The position numbers and the translations under genes are program-made. This document shows, one piece after another, positions 26,162 to 34,597 of a stretch of 64,000 nt of DNA (its first letter is position 1; each line of letters begins with the position of its first letter). This DNA comes from Candidatus Nitrosocosmicus agrestis (GTDB lineage: Archaea > Thermoproteota > Nitrososphaeria > Nitrososphaerales > Nitrososphaeraceae). The notes under the pieces were generated by a model, which saw only the letters and a program-made list of their open reading frames with translations, made no database searches and had not been told where the DNA came from. The stretch is from NCBI RefSeq assembly GCF_008389435.1, contig NZ_VUYS01000005.1, forward strand, positions 143,086 to 207,085, read 5' to 3'.

Positions 26162-27355
26162 ATGAAAAACTTGGAAAAAGAAATTTCTAACAATAACAAC
26201 AATAATCCTTCAAAGAATAACCCTTTCACCGATCCTATTGCTTTTAAAATCAACAAGAATACATTTGGGTTCGCTGTTAATGATACATTACGAAATATAC
26301 TCATTCATTCTCTTACCATAACTACATATCATATCATCATTGAGACTGGTGAAGGAAAAATTGAAATTGAATTAAGTGATTGTGAAAATGCTTTTGATTT
26401 TATCAAGCAGGTTGAAATTGGATTAATAAATAATGATCAGTTCATACGACCTGAGGTTGTTCATACGATAACCGAGTATCTTAACAAATATCCTAAATCC
26501 ATCGAGAAAGTTTTGTCATATTTCAAACGGAAGGGTATCAATCCTGAGAATGATAACGACGAAAGTAAAGCAGTTGACGAAGTATTAAATATTGAGATAC
26601 AAAATAGAAATCAATGTGAAAATAATCAATCAAAAGGCTTTTCCATTTTTAAGCAGCAGAACGAGCAAAAAATAGCGTCTTTATGCAATCATATACTTAC
26701 CTACGGTACTAGAATAAATAAGAAAGGAAATAGGGTAATAAATACAAAGCTCATTTATCCTAACAGGCTTCCAGGTTCTGGAAAAATAGATGAGGATAAC
26801 TTTAAAGCATTCGTTAATCATTCTCTCTTTAAAGCCTGCCCTTCATTATTAGAAATGTTACTTGCATTTCCAGTTTATGAGAGGTCTGAGATAATTCGTA
26901 TGGCCCTTGAGAATGCTGTTGCTCATAATATAAATTACAAAGTCGAAGTTGACCTAGAAGGTATTCCCTTTTTCTTAATAGACGATGCGGTAAAGAAAAC
27001 CTACCAATATGATATAGAAAAAGATGACTTAATTTGCTCTGCTTTGAATTATATTCATAGATTTGGTATAAAAACGGATAAGAAGGGCAATCGCATTTTG
27101 GATTCTAATCATATAGTCACAGACAACTCACAGATACTGATTAACCCTTCATTTTTTGAAAAAGATGTCTCTCTCTTATCCGCCTTAGAAAAATTGCCAA
27201 AAGAAACTAGAGAAATCTTTTTTCAATTGGTCCTTGATGCATTATTTTGTGATGGTGTAAAACCAAAGAAAGACCCGGTTTTTACAAAAAACGATTCAGA
27301 CAATAACGACGGCAAGTCATCATCGCAGGACAAAGACGGGAGCGATAGCGATTAG
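26162..27355 (+). CDS. element hypothetical protein with an internal duplication
   Basis: The 397-residue protein has an Asn-rich start and an acidic Ser/Asp-rich C-terminal tail. Two related blocks of roughly 90 residues are visible. The first has IASLCNHILTYGTRINKKGN then LLEMLLAFPVYERSEIIRMA. The second has LICSALNYIHRFGIKTDKKG then LLSALEKLPKETREIFFQLV. No catalytic motif is recognised. It begins five bases after the AbrB-like stop and precedes the replication ATPase by 37 bases, so it is probably cotranscribed and could be a replication accessory protein, by position only. Confidence 0.7.
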   Translation: MKNLEKEISNNNNNNPSKNNPFTDPIAFKINKNTFGFAVNDTLRNILIHSLTITTYHIIIETGEGKIEIELSDCENAFDFIKQVEIGLINNDQFIRPEVVHTITEYLNKYPKSIEKVLSYFKRKGINPENDNDESKAVDEVLNIEIQNRNQCENNQSKGFSIFKQQNEQKIASLCNHILTYGTRINKKGNRVINTKLIYPNRLPGSGKIDEDNFKAFVNHSLFKACPSLLEMLLAFPVYERSEIIRMALENAVAHNINYKVEVDLEGIPFFLIDDAVKKTYQYDIEKDDLICSALNYIHRFGIKTDKKGNRILDSNHIVTDNSQILINPSFFEKDVSLLSALEKLPKETREIFFQLVLDALFCDGVKPKKDPVFTKNDSDNNDGKSSSQDKDGSDSD

Positions 27356-27392
27356 ACAAGAATTCTGAGAATTACATACGGGGCAGATACTG

Positions 27393-29270
27393 ATGAATCA
27401 TGACTCAAACGATAAAAAAACCAGTTCAGAGTTATTAATGGAAGTAGCATTAGAGAAAATTGAAACCTTGTTTAAGGATCAATTTGGTGAAGGTCATGTT
27501 AGAGTATTTGTAAATAATGATCACCTTGAAATAATTCCTATAAACAGCAACAAATTCACCAGATTTATCTCAAAGTCGTTTTATGATACTTATGGCCATG
27601 TATTAAGCAGAGAAACGATAAAGGATGTGTCTCAGATACTTCAAGCCAAAGCCGAATTCGGAGGTACAAAATACGACTTGTTCCTAAAGGTGGCAAAATA
27701 CAATGATGATTTGTATTATGACCTGACCAATGATAAACATCAATCTATCAGAATATTTAAAAATAAAGAGAAAGGCATAGCTGAATGGGAGATATTAGAT
27801 AAAACTCCAGTTCCCTTATTCAGAAGGTATAATCAAATCCCTCAAGTGTTACCAGTTGTTGCTAATGATTTAGACACTTATCAAGAACATGTTTATGAAC
27901 ATTCGCAGGACAAAAACAAGAAAGATGCTTTAGACATTTTCTTAGATAATTTGACCAATATCAAAAATAAAGAATCAAAATTATTGGTAAAAATATCTTT
28001 GATATCGTACTTTGTTCCGGATATTCCACACATTGTCATGCTAGTTCATGGAAGCAAGGGAAGTGCAAAGTCAACCTTTCAGTATATGATAAAAAGCATT
28101 GTAGAACCAGCAAAACCATCTCTTTTAACCCTGCATAATAATTCAGGCGAGTTTATCCAGCAATTATCTCACTACTATTTACCAGCATATGATAATCTAA
28201 AATACAATCCAAAGTGGCTATCTGACGAAGTATGTAAGGCAGTAACAGGTGTGGGTCAAACAAAAAGAGCCCTTTATACCAATGATGAGGACAAAATATA
28301 TGAATACAAACATTGTTTTATTTTTAACGGAATCAACGTCGCCTTTTCAGAACCCGATGTATTAGACAGAAGTATTATAATCAAGCTTGAAGAAATAGAC
28401 AACAAGAACAGAAAAACAGAAGAAGATATACTTAACGAGTTTAACAATTTAAAACCCTGGATTCTCAAAGTCATTTTTGACACTTTGGCAAAAGCCATGA
28501 CTATCAATTACGATGTCAAGTATAGGCTGAAAAGAAAGGGAATACTACCAAGGATGTCAGACTATGCTGTTTGGTGTGAGGCCGTATCTCAATCTCTTGG
28601 AAATAAAGAAGGACAGTTTCTAGACATATATTATGAGAATTTAAATCTGCAACTTGAAGAAATAATAGAATCGTCTGTAGTTGCTAAAGTCCTAATTGAA
28701 TTCATGGAGGGTAAAGCTGAATGGAATGGATCAGCAACCGAACTGCATTCTACATTGACATCTGCTTTAAGCGACAAAGACGAAAGACTTGCAAGAAGCA
28801 AATCATGGCCAAATTCTTCTAATTCGCTTTCAAGAAAAATCAACGAACTATCGTCCACTCTGAAAAATAGAGGTATTGAAATTTCTCATGGCTATGATAA
28901 CAAAACAAAAAGTCGGGTTATCCGAATTACAAATACAGAAAAAATACCGTCGTTATCGTCGTATCGTAGTAGTGACCGTGAGTCTGGTAAAACAATAACT
29001 GAAATGAACGTTTTTAATTTCACAAATTCAGAGAACATAGAAATAGAACGAAAGTCCGAATTAAGACATAGAGGCCCAAACTCTGATAATAAAATTCCCG
29101 ATGTCCATGACAATGACGACAAGAATATCAACAGAGTAATCAACATATATCAAATCGCTGATAGAATTCATGAACATAGCGATATTTGGAAATGCAAACG
29201 CTGTGATCATAGAGGAGACAAATGGGATCTGTTAAGTCACTATCCTAATTGCAGGAATAATAACAATTAA
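27393..29270 (+). CDS. plasmid/phage-type P-loop replication ATPase (helicase-like)
   Basis: The 625-residue protein carries Walker A HGSKGSAKSTF (219-229). The motifs that follow are typical of mobile-element replicative ATPases related to SF3/D5-like helicases: LSHYYLPAYDNLKYNPKWLS (Walker B region), VCKAVTGVGQTKRALYTNDE, CFIFNGINVAF and DVLDRSIIIKLE (arginine finger). A winged-helix-like region follows (about 425-515). The C-terminus ends with a zinc knuckle, WKCKRCDHRGDKWDLLSHYP followed by NC. It lacks a visible primase domain. It is the best marker that the element replicates, as a plasmid or virus would. Confidence 0.8.
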   Translation: MNHDSNDKKTSSELLMEVALEKIETLFKDQFGEGHVRVFVNNDHLEIIPINSNKFTRFISKSFYDTYGHVLSRETIKDVSQILQAKAEFGGTKYDLFLKVAKYNDDLYYDLTNDKHQSIRIFKNKEKGIAEWEILDKTPVPLFRRYNQIPQVLPVVANDLDTYQEHVYEHSQDKNKKDALDIFLDNLTNIKNKESKLLVKISLISYFVPDIPHIVMLVHGSKGSAKSTFQYMIKSIVEPAKPSLLTLHNNSGEFIQQLSHYYLPAYDNLKYNPKWLSDEVCKAVTGVGQTKRALYTNDEDKIYEYKHCFIFNGINVAFSEPDVLDRSIIIKLEEIDNKNRKTEEDILNEFNNLKPWILKVIFDTLAKAMTINYDVKYRLKRKGILPRMSDYAVWCEAVSQSLGNKEGQFLDIYYENLNLQLEEIIESSVVAKVLIEFMEGKAEWNGSATELHSTLTSALSDKDERLARSKSWPNSSNSLSRKINELSSTLKNRGIEISHGYDNKTKSRVIRITNTEKIPSLSSYRSSDRESGKTITEMNVFNFTNSENIEIERKSELRHRGPNSDNKIPDVHDNDDKNINRVINIYQIADRIHEHSDIWKCKRCDHRGDKWDLLSHYPNCRNNNN

Positions 29271-29423
29271 TAAATTCTAGATAGATAACCTCAAATAATT
29301 ACGACGATACTACGGTTACTACGATATATTTCCTATTATTTAGAAATTTAGATGACCACCGTTTCAGACCATGCAATATCTTTATAGCTTTGAACTTGAT
29401 TAAATGCAATATCTGCAATCACT

Positions 29424-29876
29424 ATGTCAGCCAATAATAACACAAACAACAAGTTAATTGTTGAAAGAAGAGAAAAAGTTATGGTCTTGGTGACAAAAGG
29501 GCTTAAGGGATATCAGATAGCTCAGCAGCTGAATATCGACCCCTCAACTGTAAGTCGTGATATTCAATACTTGTCAAAAGAATCTAATAATGCTCTTAAT
29601 TCTCTTGCAAAGGAAACCTTACCATTTATGTATCAAAGTTCAATAGAAGGAATAAGAAGTATTCTAAAAGAGTCTTGGAAAATATATAATAATGAAGAGA
29701 AAGATCTGGAATTAACCTGGTCCCATAGACTGAAAGCATTGGAGATAACAAAGTCTTGCTATGAGTCTATGTTCAAACTGGTATCAGAAGGTCCATCGTT
29801 GGTTTACATGAAGGCGCTGGAAGAGAGAGTAGAAAAAATATCTTCTGCTTTTGCTAACGAAGATGAAAATCGATAG
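29424..29876 (+). CDS. helix-turn-helix protein, small-terminase/sigma-like
   Basis: The 150-residue protein has an N-terminal HTH, MVLVTKGLKGYQIAQQLNID then PSTVSRDIQYLSKESNN. A helical C-terminal region follows, with LTWSHRLKALEITKSCYESM. The layout resembles small-terminase or resolvase-like HTH adaptors of mobile elements. No large terminase or capsid gene was seen in the window. Its 3' end overlaps the next gene by 14 bases. Confidence 0.65.
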   Translation: MSANNNTNNKLIVERREKVMVLVTKGLKGYQIAQQLNIDPSTVSRDIQYLSKESNNALNSLAKETLPFMYQSSIEGIRSILKESWKIYNNEEKDLELTWSHRLKALEITKSCYESMFKLVSEGPSLVYMKALEERVEKISSAFANEDENR

Positions 29877-30495
29877 ATATCTAGACAAATTCAATAAGAA
29901 ATTAGGTAAAATAGAAAAAGATAGAAAAGAGGAGTTAGGGAAGGCCGAAAAGATAAATGAGGTTGATCTTTTGGTAAAGTTTGATGGTTATAAGCCTCTC
30001 AAGTTTGAGCGATTAAAAAAGCATGGTCAGATTATCTGGGATCATGCATTAGACGCATACGAAATGACTCCTGATGAATTTGAGTATTACTTGGCGCGTT
30101 ATTTGTACGAAACTACGCCGGAAGAACGTTATGACAAAGCCAAATCTGAATGGTTTGTCCATGAGCATACGACGTATGGTAAAGTCGGAATAGCTCATCT
30201 GAATATTGATATTAATCATGATGTTGTTATCCCTATTAGTAAAGCATATGGATGTACAGGAGACAAATGTGTTCCTGAATGTAAATATTATAATAGAACT
30301 GGAATGATAGAGGATGATAAAGTAATACAGGAATGGATGGAAAAAAAGACGATAGTAGATCTCGATCAATACAAGGAAGAACTGGGTGAAGAACTGTTTG
30401 ACAAGATAATTCGAGATGATGATAGTTATGATAGAGAAAGGATGCGACAAGAGTGCATTGATCATTACTGTAAGTTATTGTATGAAAAGTGGTGA
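29863..30495 (+). CDS. element hypothetical protein with a cysteine cluster
   Basis: From ATG 29863 the protein has 210 residues, is charged and helical, and has a central beta segment YGKVGIAHLNIDINHDVVIP. A compact cluster follows, CTGDKCVPECKYYNRTG (C-x4-C-x3-C). The pattern could bind zinc. It overlaps the preceding HTH gene by 14 bases and is likely translated from the same mRNA. No family recognised. An in-frame TTG 12 bases upstream is an alternative start. Confidence 0.65.
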   Translation: MKIDRYLDKFNKKLGKIEKDRKEELGKAEKINEVDLLVKFDGYKPLKFERLKKHGQIIWDHALDAYEMTPDEFEYYLARYLYETTPEERYDKAKSEWFVHEHTTYGKVGIAHLNIDINHDVVIPISKAYGCTGDKCVPECKYYNRTGMIEDDKVIQEWMEKKTIVDLDQYKEELGEELFDKIIRDDDSYDRERMRQECIDHYCKLLYEKW

Positions 30496-30582
30496 ACCAT
30501 CCCGAATAGCAAGGTTCAATAGTATTTGAATAAAGATAATTTTAACTATAAATGTAGCTATTTGTCTTGATTTATCATTTGA

Positions 30583-31464
30583 ATGATTGTACCGCAGAAA
30601 TTAGAGGACTGGAATCTTAAAGTGATAGAAGAACTAGTTACTGCCAAAATCAATGAAAGCGATCGACACGATTTCAAACTTATCCTTCCAGAGGCAGAAA
30701 CTCTTACCAAAACATGTTGTGCTTACGCTAATACAAATGGAGGCTTTATTGTATTGGGAATAGGGCAATCGAATAATGAGTGGAAAATAGTGGGCATAAA
30801 TAATCACACTGAATTGGCCCATCAATTTGGTCAAAAATTAGTCAACGCCGAACCATCCTTGCCTTTTAACCTGCCGAAAATAATAAAACTACCAAGTTCG
30901 GATAAAGTCATAGCCATTTTTCATATACCTTTGAGCGATGAAAGGCCCCATATACCATCGGTTTCAGATAAGAGAAAATTTTGGAAAAGAACAAACAAGG
31001 GAAACGTTGAAATGACTTATCAGGAAATTAGAATGTCTTTTCAACGATATGAAGAACGAAGAGAAAAAATTAAATTACTTCATATAGAGCTATTTCTAAA
31101 TTTAGAAACGTTGAAAGGAATTAGAGAATATTATAATAATGGTATTCCTGACAGCAATTTTTACCAATTTATTTTGGATTCAACAACCATTACATCATTA
31201 GTTTCTGACTTATTTAGTATCCTAGGAAAAGATCCAGGAATATTACGGAATCTAATTCTAATTAGAAAAGAAATATCTCGAATGAACCTAGAAAATGAAT
31301 TATTTAATTCTAGAATTATTCTTCCACAATCAAACCAAAGACAAATTGTAATTGATCATAACATTTTTATCAATCAAACTGCCGCAGAGTTGATTCCTCA
31401 TGTCGAGGTCACTATTCAAAGAATCGAAAATCAATTTCAAATTAAAAATCCACTTCTGGAATAG
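30583..31464 (+). CDS. Schlafen AlbA_2-domain protein
   Basis: The 293-residue protein begins with the AlbA_2 fold. ESDRHDFKLILP (residues 25-36) supplies the Glu/Asp-Asp-Lys positions. CAYANTNGGFIVLGIGQ (46-62) and FWKRTNKGNVEMTYQEIR follow. AlbA_2 domains occur in Schlafen nucleases and in many prokaryotic defence or regulatory proteins. The C-terminal 150 residues are helical and unlike known partners (no AAA+ or winged helix seen). It lies after the mobile-element block, so it may be a defence cargo gene. Confidence 0.75.
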   Translation: MIVPQKLEDWNLKVIEELVTAKINESDRHDFKLILPEAETLTKTCCAYANTNGGFIVLGIGQSNNEWKIVGINNHTELAHQFGQKLVNAEPSLPFNLPKIIKLPSSDKVIAIFHIPLSDERPHIPSVSDKRKFWKRTNKGNVEMTYQEIRMSFQRYEERREKIKLLHIELFLNLETLKGIREYYNNGIPDSNFYQFILDSTTITSLVSDLFSILGKDPGILRNLILIRKEISRMNLENELFNSRIILPQSNQRQIVIDHNIFINQTAAELIPHVEVTIQRIENQFQIKNPLLE

Positions 31465-31585
31465 ACCATGCTCGTTTTTTTACAATTTGGCATTTTATTG
31501 TAGATCACTTACCATCGAAATTCAATGACAATTAGAGATAGGTGTATGAAATTGTCTTCACTAATTCATTGAAGCATTTCTGCCA

Positions 31586-31786
31586 TTAGTTTGTGAATTT
31601 TTGGTCTTGGCTATAATAAGAATTTATCAATTTCATTTTTGTTATAATTACAGGTAGCTTAGATGTATCAGGAGCTAAATCCTTAATCGCGTAATATTGA
31701 TCCTTTGACAGATCTTCTACACGGAGATTTATAATAGATGGATATTTCCAAAACTGTTGATGGATATATTTTAGAAATAATTAATT
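31586..31786 (-). pseudogene. possible decayed coding fragment
   Basis: A minus-strand open frame lacking a start reads LKYIHQQFWKYPSIINLRVE, then DLSKDQYYAIKDLAPDTSKL, and stops at 31586. The composition is protein-like and the gene upstream ends just before it. It could be the remains of a small protein. Not recognised. Confidence 0.3.
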
Positions 31787-31802
31787 TTTTTATTTTCTGA
31801 TA

Positions 31803-32048
31803 TTAACTCTGCTTTTCGTGATCAAAATATACAAAATCGCACCTACCACATACAACCGCAATAGGAGTTGTCATACCCAAGGCTATAGGATTGTAAGAGC
31901 AATTTTGGTCACAATCAGTACAAACTATTTTCGGTAAAAAATGATAATATTTTCCAACATGACCATATAGAGACTGATCTTTTAGATAAGTATGCATAAT
32001 TTCTATTGAATTTGGATCCTTTTTGGAGACTGGAATTACAAAAGACAT
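31803..32048 (-). CDS. small zinc-ribbon protein
   Basis: The 81-residue protein has knuckles CTDCDQNC near residues 43-50 and CGRC near 67-70, the usual CxxC-x(n)-CxxC of a zinc ribbon. It starts at ATG 32048. No DNA-binding extension. It lies on the minus strand between the AlbA_2 protein and the AvcD-like gene and could regulate either, which is positional guesswork. Confidence 0.55.
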   Translation of the reverse strand: MSFVIPVSKKDPNSIEIMHTYLKDQSLYGHVGKYYHFLPKIVCTDCDQNCSYNPIALGMTTPIAVVCGRCDFVYFDHEKQS

Positions 32049-32139
32049 ACTACTAATTCCGCTATTAAAGTATATTAAAGAATCGCAGGGTATGATTTTG
32101 GGTCTCTATTCTCCTTTCACATTTCTCTATTTGTAACTT

Positions 32140-32307
32140 ATGTCTAGTAATAACTCTGGGGGCATGGGAGGAATATAGGAGGCGTTTAAGCCGGAAGCCC
32201 TAATAGATCTTATGCCGGCTATTAAGCAAGATATAAAATTGGAAATGAAATTCAGTCAAGTGAGGAAACAGATGAAAATTGTATTTAATAAGAAAGAAAA
32301 TGCTTAA
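32140..32307 (+). pseudogene. small gene interrupted by a stop codon
   Basis: ATG 32140 opens MSSNNSGGMGGI, then an in-frame TAG at 32176, after which the same frame continues EAFKPEALIDLMPAIKQDIK to a TAA at 32305. The single stop in a coherent small helical protein suggests recent inactivation. A second short frame (MLNDISKKIDKAEE) overlaps its end from 32300. Both lie upstream of the AvcD-like gene. Confidence 0.4.
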
Positions 32308-32616
32308 TGATATTTCGAAGAAAATAGATAAGGCCGAAGAAAATGCAAAAGAGATTGAAGCAATTAATCTGGAGCAGCGTGTTCAAAAATGAAATAATTG
32401 ATGTTTAGATATGGTGATTGACGTATTCATAAAGAGTACAGAGATATTAGAAATTGAGAACTACAATAAGGAATTTGGGAACCGGTGGCCCATCTGATCA
32501 TTAGAGGATGCTATCATCAAGAACTGACTATATAATAATCTATATTCGGGTATGTTTCTATAAAACAGAATTGCAAAATCTAAATAAAGGTAGTTAAGTT
32601 AAATATGGCAAAGTAA

Positions 32617-34092
32617 TTGGAATTATTTTTAGGACTAATTGGTCCAGCTGGGACTAATCTTGAAACTGTTTTGTCTGTTCTTACTTCACTATTTCATAAT
32701 ATACAATATGAAACCAAAGAGTTCAAAATAAGTAGAATATTGGGTGAATTTCCCGAAGCGAAAAAGATCAATTCATCGATGGAATTTGAAAGAATTAATG
32801 GTTTCATGAATCTGGGTAATTCTATAAGAAAAGAAAGCAAGATGGATGATATTTTAGCCAGATTGTCGATATATAAAATAAGAACTTATAGAAATAACAT
32901 TCTAAATGACTTAAAAAAGCCCCTCGAAAGAACTGTATATATAATTAATTCTCTTAAGCATCCATCAGAACTAAAATTCTTGAGAGATGTGTATAAATCG
33001 TCATTCTATGCTATATCCGTTTATACCTCCCGAGAAAAAAGACTATATCATCTTTCTCAAAAAATGAGCCTATCCGAGTTTAGTCAACCATATGACAGAA
33101 TGAATGTAAAAGCTGAAGAATTGATTCAACGTGATGAATCGGAGAAAGAACGAAATCCTCATGGACAAAATATAAGGGACACATATCCTGAAGCGGATGT
33201 ATTTATTGATGCTACAACTGATCAAACCTTAAAACAATCGCTGAAGCGTTTTATCGAAATTATTTTTGGCAATACGTTTCATATTCCTACAAATGATGAA
33301 TTTGGAATGTTCAATGCCTATTCAGCCGCACTGCGTTCAAGCTCATTGGCACGTCAAGTGGGGGCCGCAATCACTAATCAAAACGGAGACATACTTTCAA
33401 CTGGGATGAATGATATTCCATTAAGTAATATAGACATTCAAAACAACAACTATGATGAAAGAAGCTATACCTCAAGTTATGATACAAGTGATGAAAAAAA
33501 GCTTCTCGTTTTGGGAGATCTACTTCGCAAATTGAATGAATTAGAATTGTTAAAACAGTGTTACAAGGATAATGAATTTGCTGATTTGATTAAAAAAATC
33601 AAACCTGATTTAAAGAATTCCCAAATTATGAATATTATTGAATACAATAGAGAAATACATGCTGAAATGTCTGCAATACTTTCTCTTACAAGAAATGGTA
33701 TGAGTACTAATGATTGCAAATTATTTACTACTACATTTCCTTGTCATAACTGTGCAAAACACATTATTGAAGCAGGTATAGAGCAGGTCATTTACATAGA
33801 GCCATATCCAAAAAGTCTGACAGCAGATATGTATTCCGACTATATTCAAATAGGTAGCGAATGCAATAACAAAGATAAGGTATACTTTAAATCTTTTATT
33901 GGAATTTCTCCAAGAAAGTATATCGAATTATTCAGAATGATGCAACGTAAGGATGATGACGGAAAAATAATTTCATGGAATAGAACTCATCCTAAATTAA
34001 GATACTCTGAAATCCCTGAATTTTATATATCGAGAGAAGCCAACGAAGTCATTGAGGCAGTTGATTTTCTAAAGAAGAAATTAGCAGAATAA
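32617..34092 (+). CDS. AvcD/dCTP-deaminase-like antiviral protein (P-loop + deoxycytidylate deaminase)
   Basis: The 491-residue protein has an N-terminal P-loop-like nucleotide domain starting LGLIGPAGTNLETVLSVL (no GKS lysine, as is usual in this family). The C-terminal zinc-dependent deaminase domain has HAE (347-349) and PCHNC (374-378). SSLARQVGAAI near 241-251 starts that domain. This is the architecture of AvcD from the Vibrio VSP-1 island and of the dCTP deaminases that deplete dCTP/dCMP during phage infection. The reading starts at TTG 32617; an in-frame ATG at 32605 is separated from it by a TAA. It sits near an integrase, a typical setting for defence genes. Activity against archaeal viruses is inference. 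Confidence 0.85.
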   Translation: MELFLGLIGPAGTNLETVLSVLTSLFHNIQYETKEFKISRILGEFPEAKKINSSMEFERINGFMNLGNSIRKESKMDDILARLSIYKIRTYRNNILNDLKKPLERTVYIINSLKHPSELKFLRDVYKSSFYAISVYTSREKRLYHLSQKMSLSEFSQPYDRMNVKAEELIQRDESEKERNPHGQNIRDTYPEADVFIDATTDQTLKQSLKRFIEIIFGNTFHIPTNDEFGMFNAYSAALRSSSLARQVGAAITNQNGDILSTGMNDIPLSNIDIQNNNYDERSYTSSYDTSDEKKLLVLGDLLRKLNELELLKQCYKDNEFADLIKKIKPDLKNSQIMNIIEYNREIHAEMSAILSLTRNGMSTNDCKLFTTTFPCHNCAKHIIEAGIEQVIYIEPYPKSLTADMYSDYIQIGSECNNKDKVYFKSFIGISPRKYIELFRMMQRKDDDGKIISWNRTHPKLRYSEIPEFYISREANEVIEAVDFLKKKLAE

Positions 34093-34127
34093 TGATATAT
34101 ACTCCCTTACACTGAGTTTGTGTAGGT

Positions 34128-34271
34128 ATGTTCAAGGCTAATTGGGAATGTGAAGTAAGTATGAAAGAAAAGGAGTTAACGTTAAAGGAAGAAATGAATA
34201 GAGAAATAGAAAATTTTAAAGAAATTCCACCGTGGTTAAAGATCTATAAAAAAGATAAACCAAAAGAGTAA
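34128..34271 (+). CDS. 47-residue ORF following the deaminase gene
   Basis: ATG 34128 follows the deaminase stop by 35 bases and opens MFKANWECEVSMKEKELTLK, ending IPPWLKIYKKDKPKE. It is charged and helical, with a GTAGG just before the ATG. It could be a small partner of the deaminase, or noise; position and composition are the only support. Confidence 0.4.
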   Translation: MFKANWECEVSMKEKELTLKEEMNREIENFKEIPPWLKIYKKDKPKE

Positions 34272-34597
34272 TCTGTTCATCCATTTAACAATATTTTAAT
34301 GAATTTCATCGACTAATAATTCTATTTGATCCTAGAATAAAGATACATTTGGATTATCGTGCATTGGCGATAGCCCTGGTACTGTTAAGTGAAATGATCT
34401 ATCGTCTTTTAACCTCACCATTTCCTAACCGCTCTATTTGAATGAAAGAGTTTGGACCATATCTCCTATGTCTAAAAGTAATGCTATTATATTAACTACG
34501 GTTAAATCATAACGATAAATCTTGTTGTATTCTCCAAATTTCATGTCTATCCCAATATCGACACATGAACTAGTGGGAATGAAAAAAGGAGAGAAAG
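34272..34597. other. intergenic, nothing recognised
   Basis: No gene or RNA seen. The GGAGAGAAAG just before the gene at 34598 is a ribosome-binding site. Confidence 0.5.

Noticed and set aside
30049..30465. 138-residue minus-strand frame
   Set aside because: Antisense to an element gene with better coding signal; composition dominated by Ile/Phe/Tyr.
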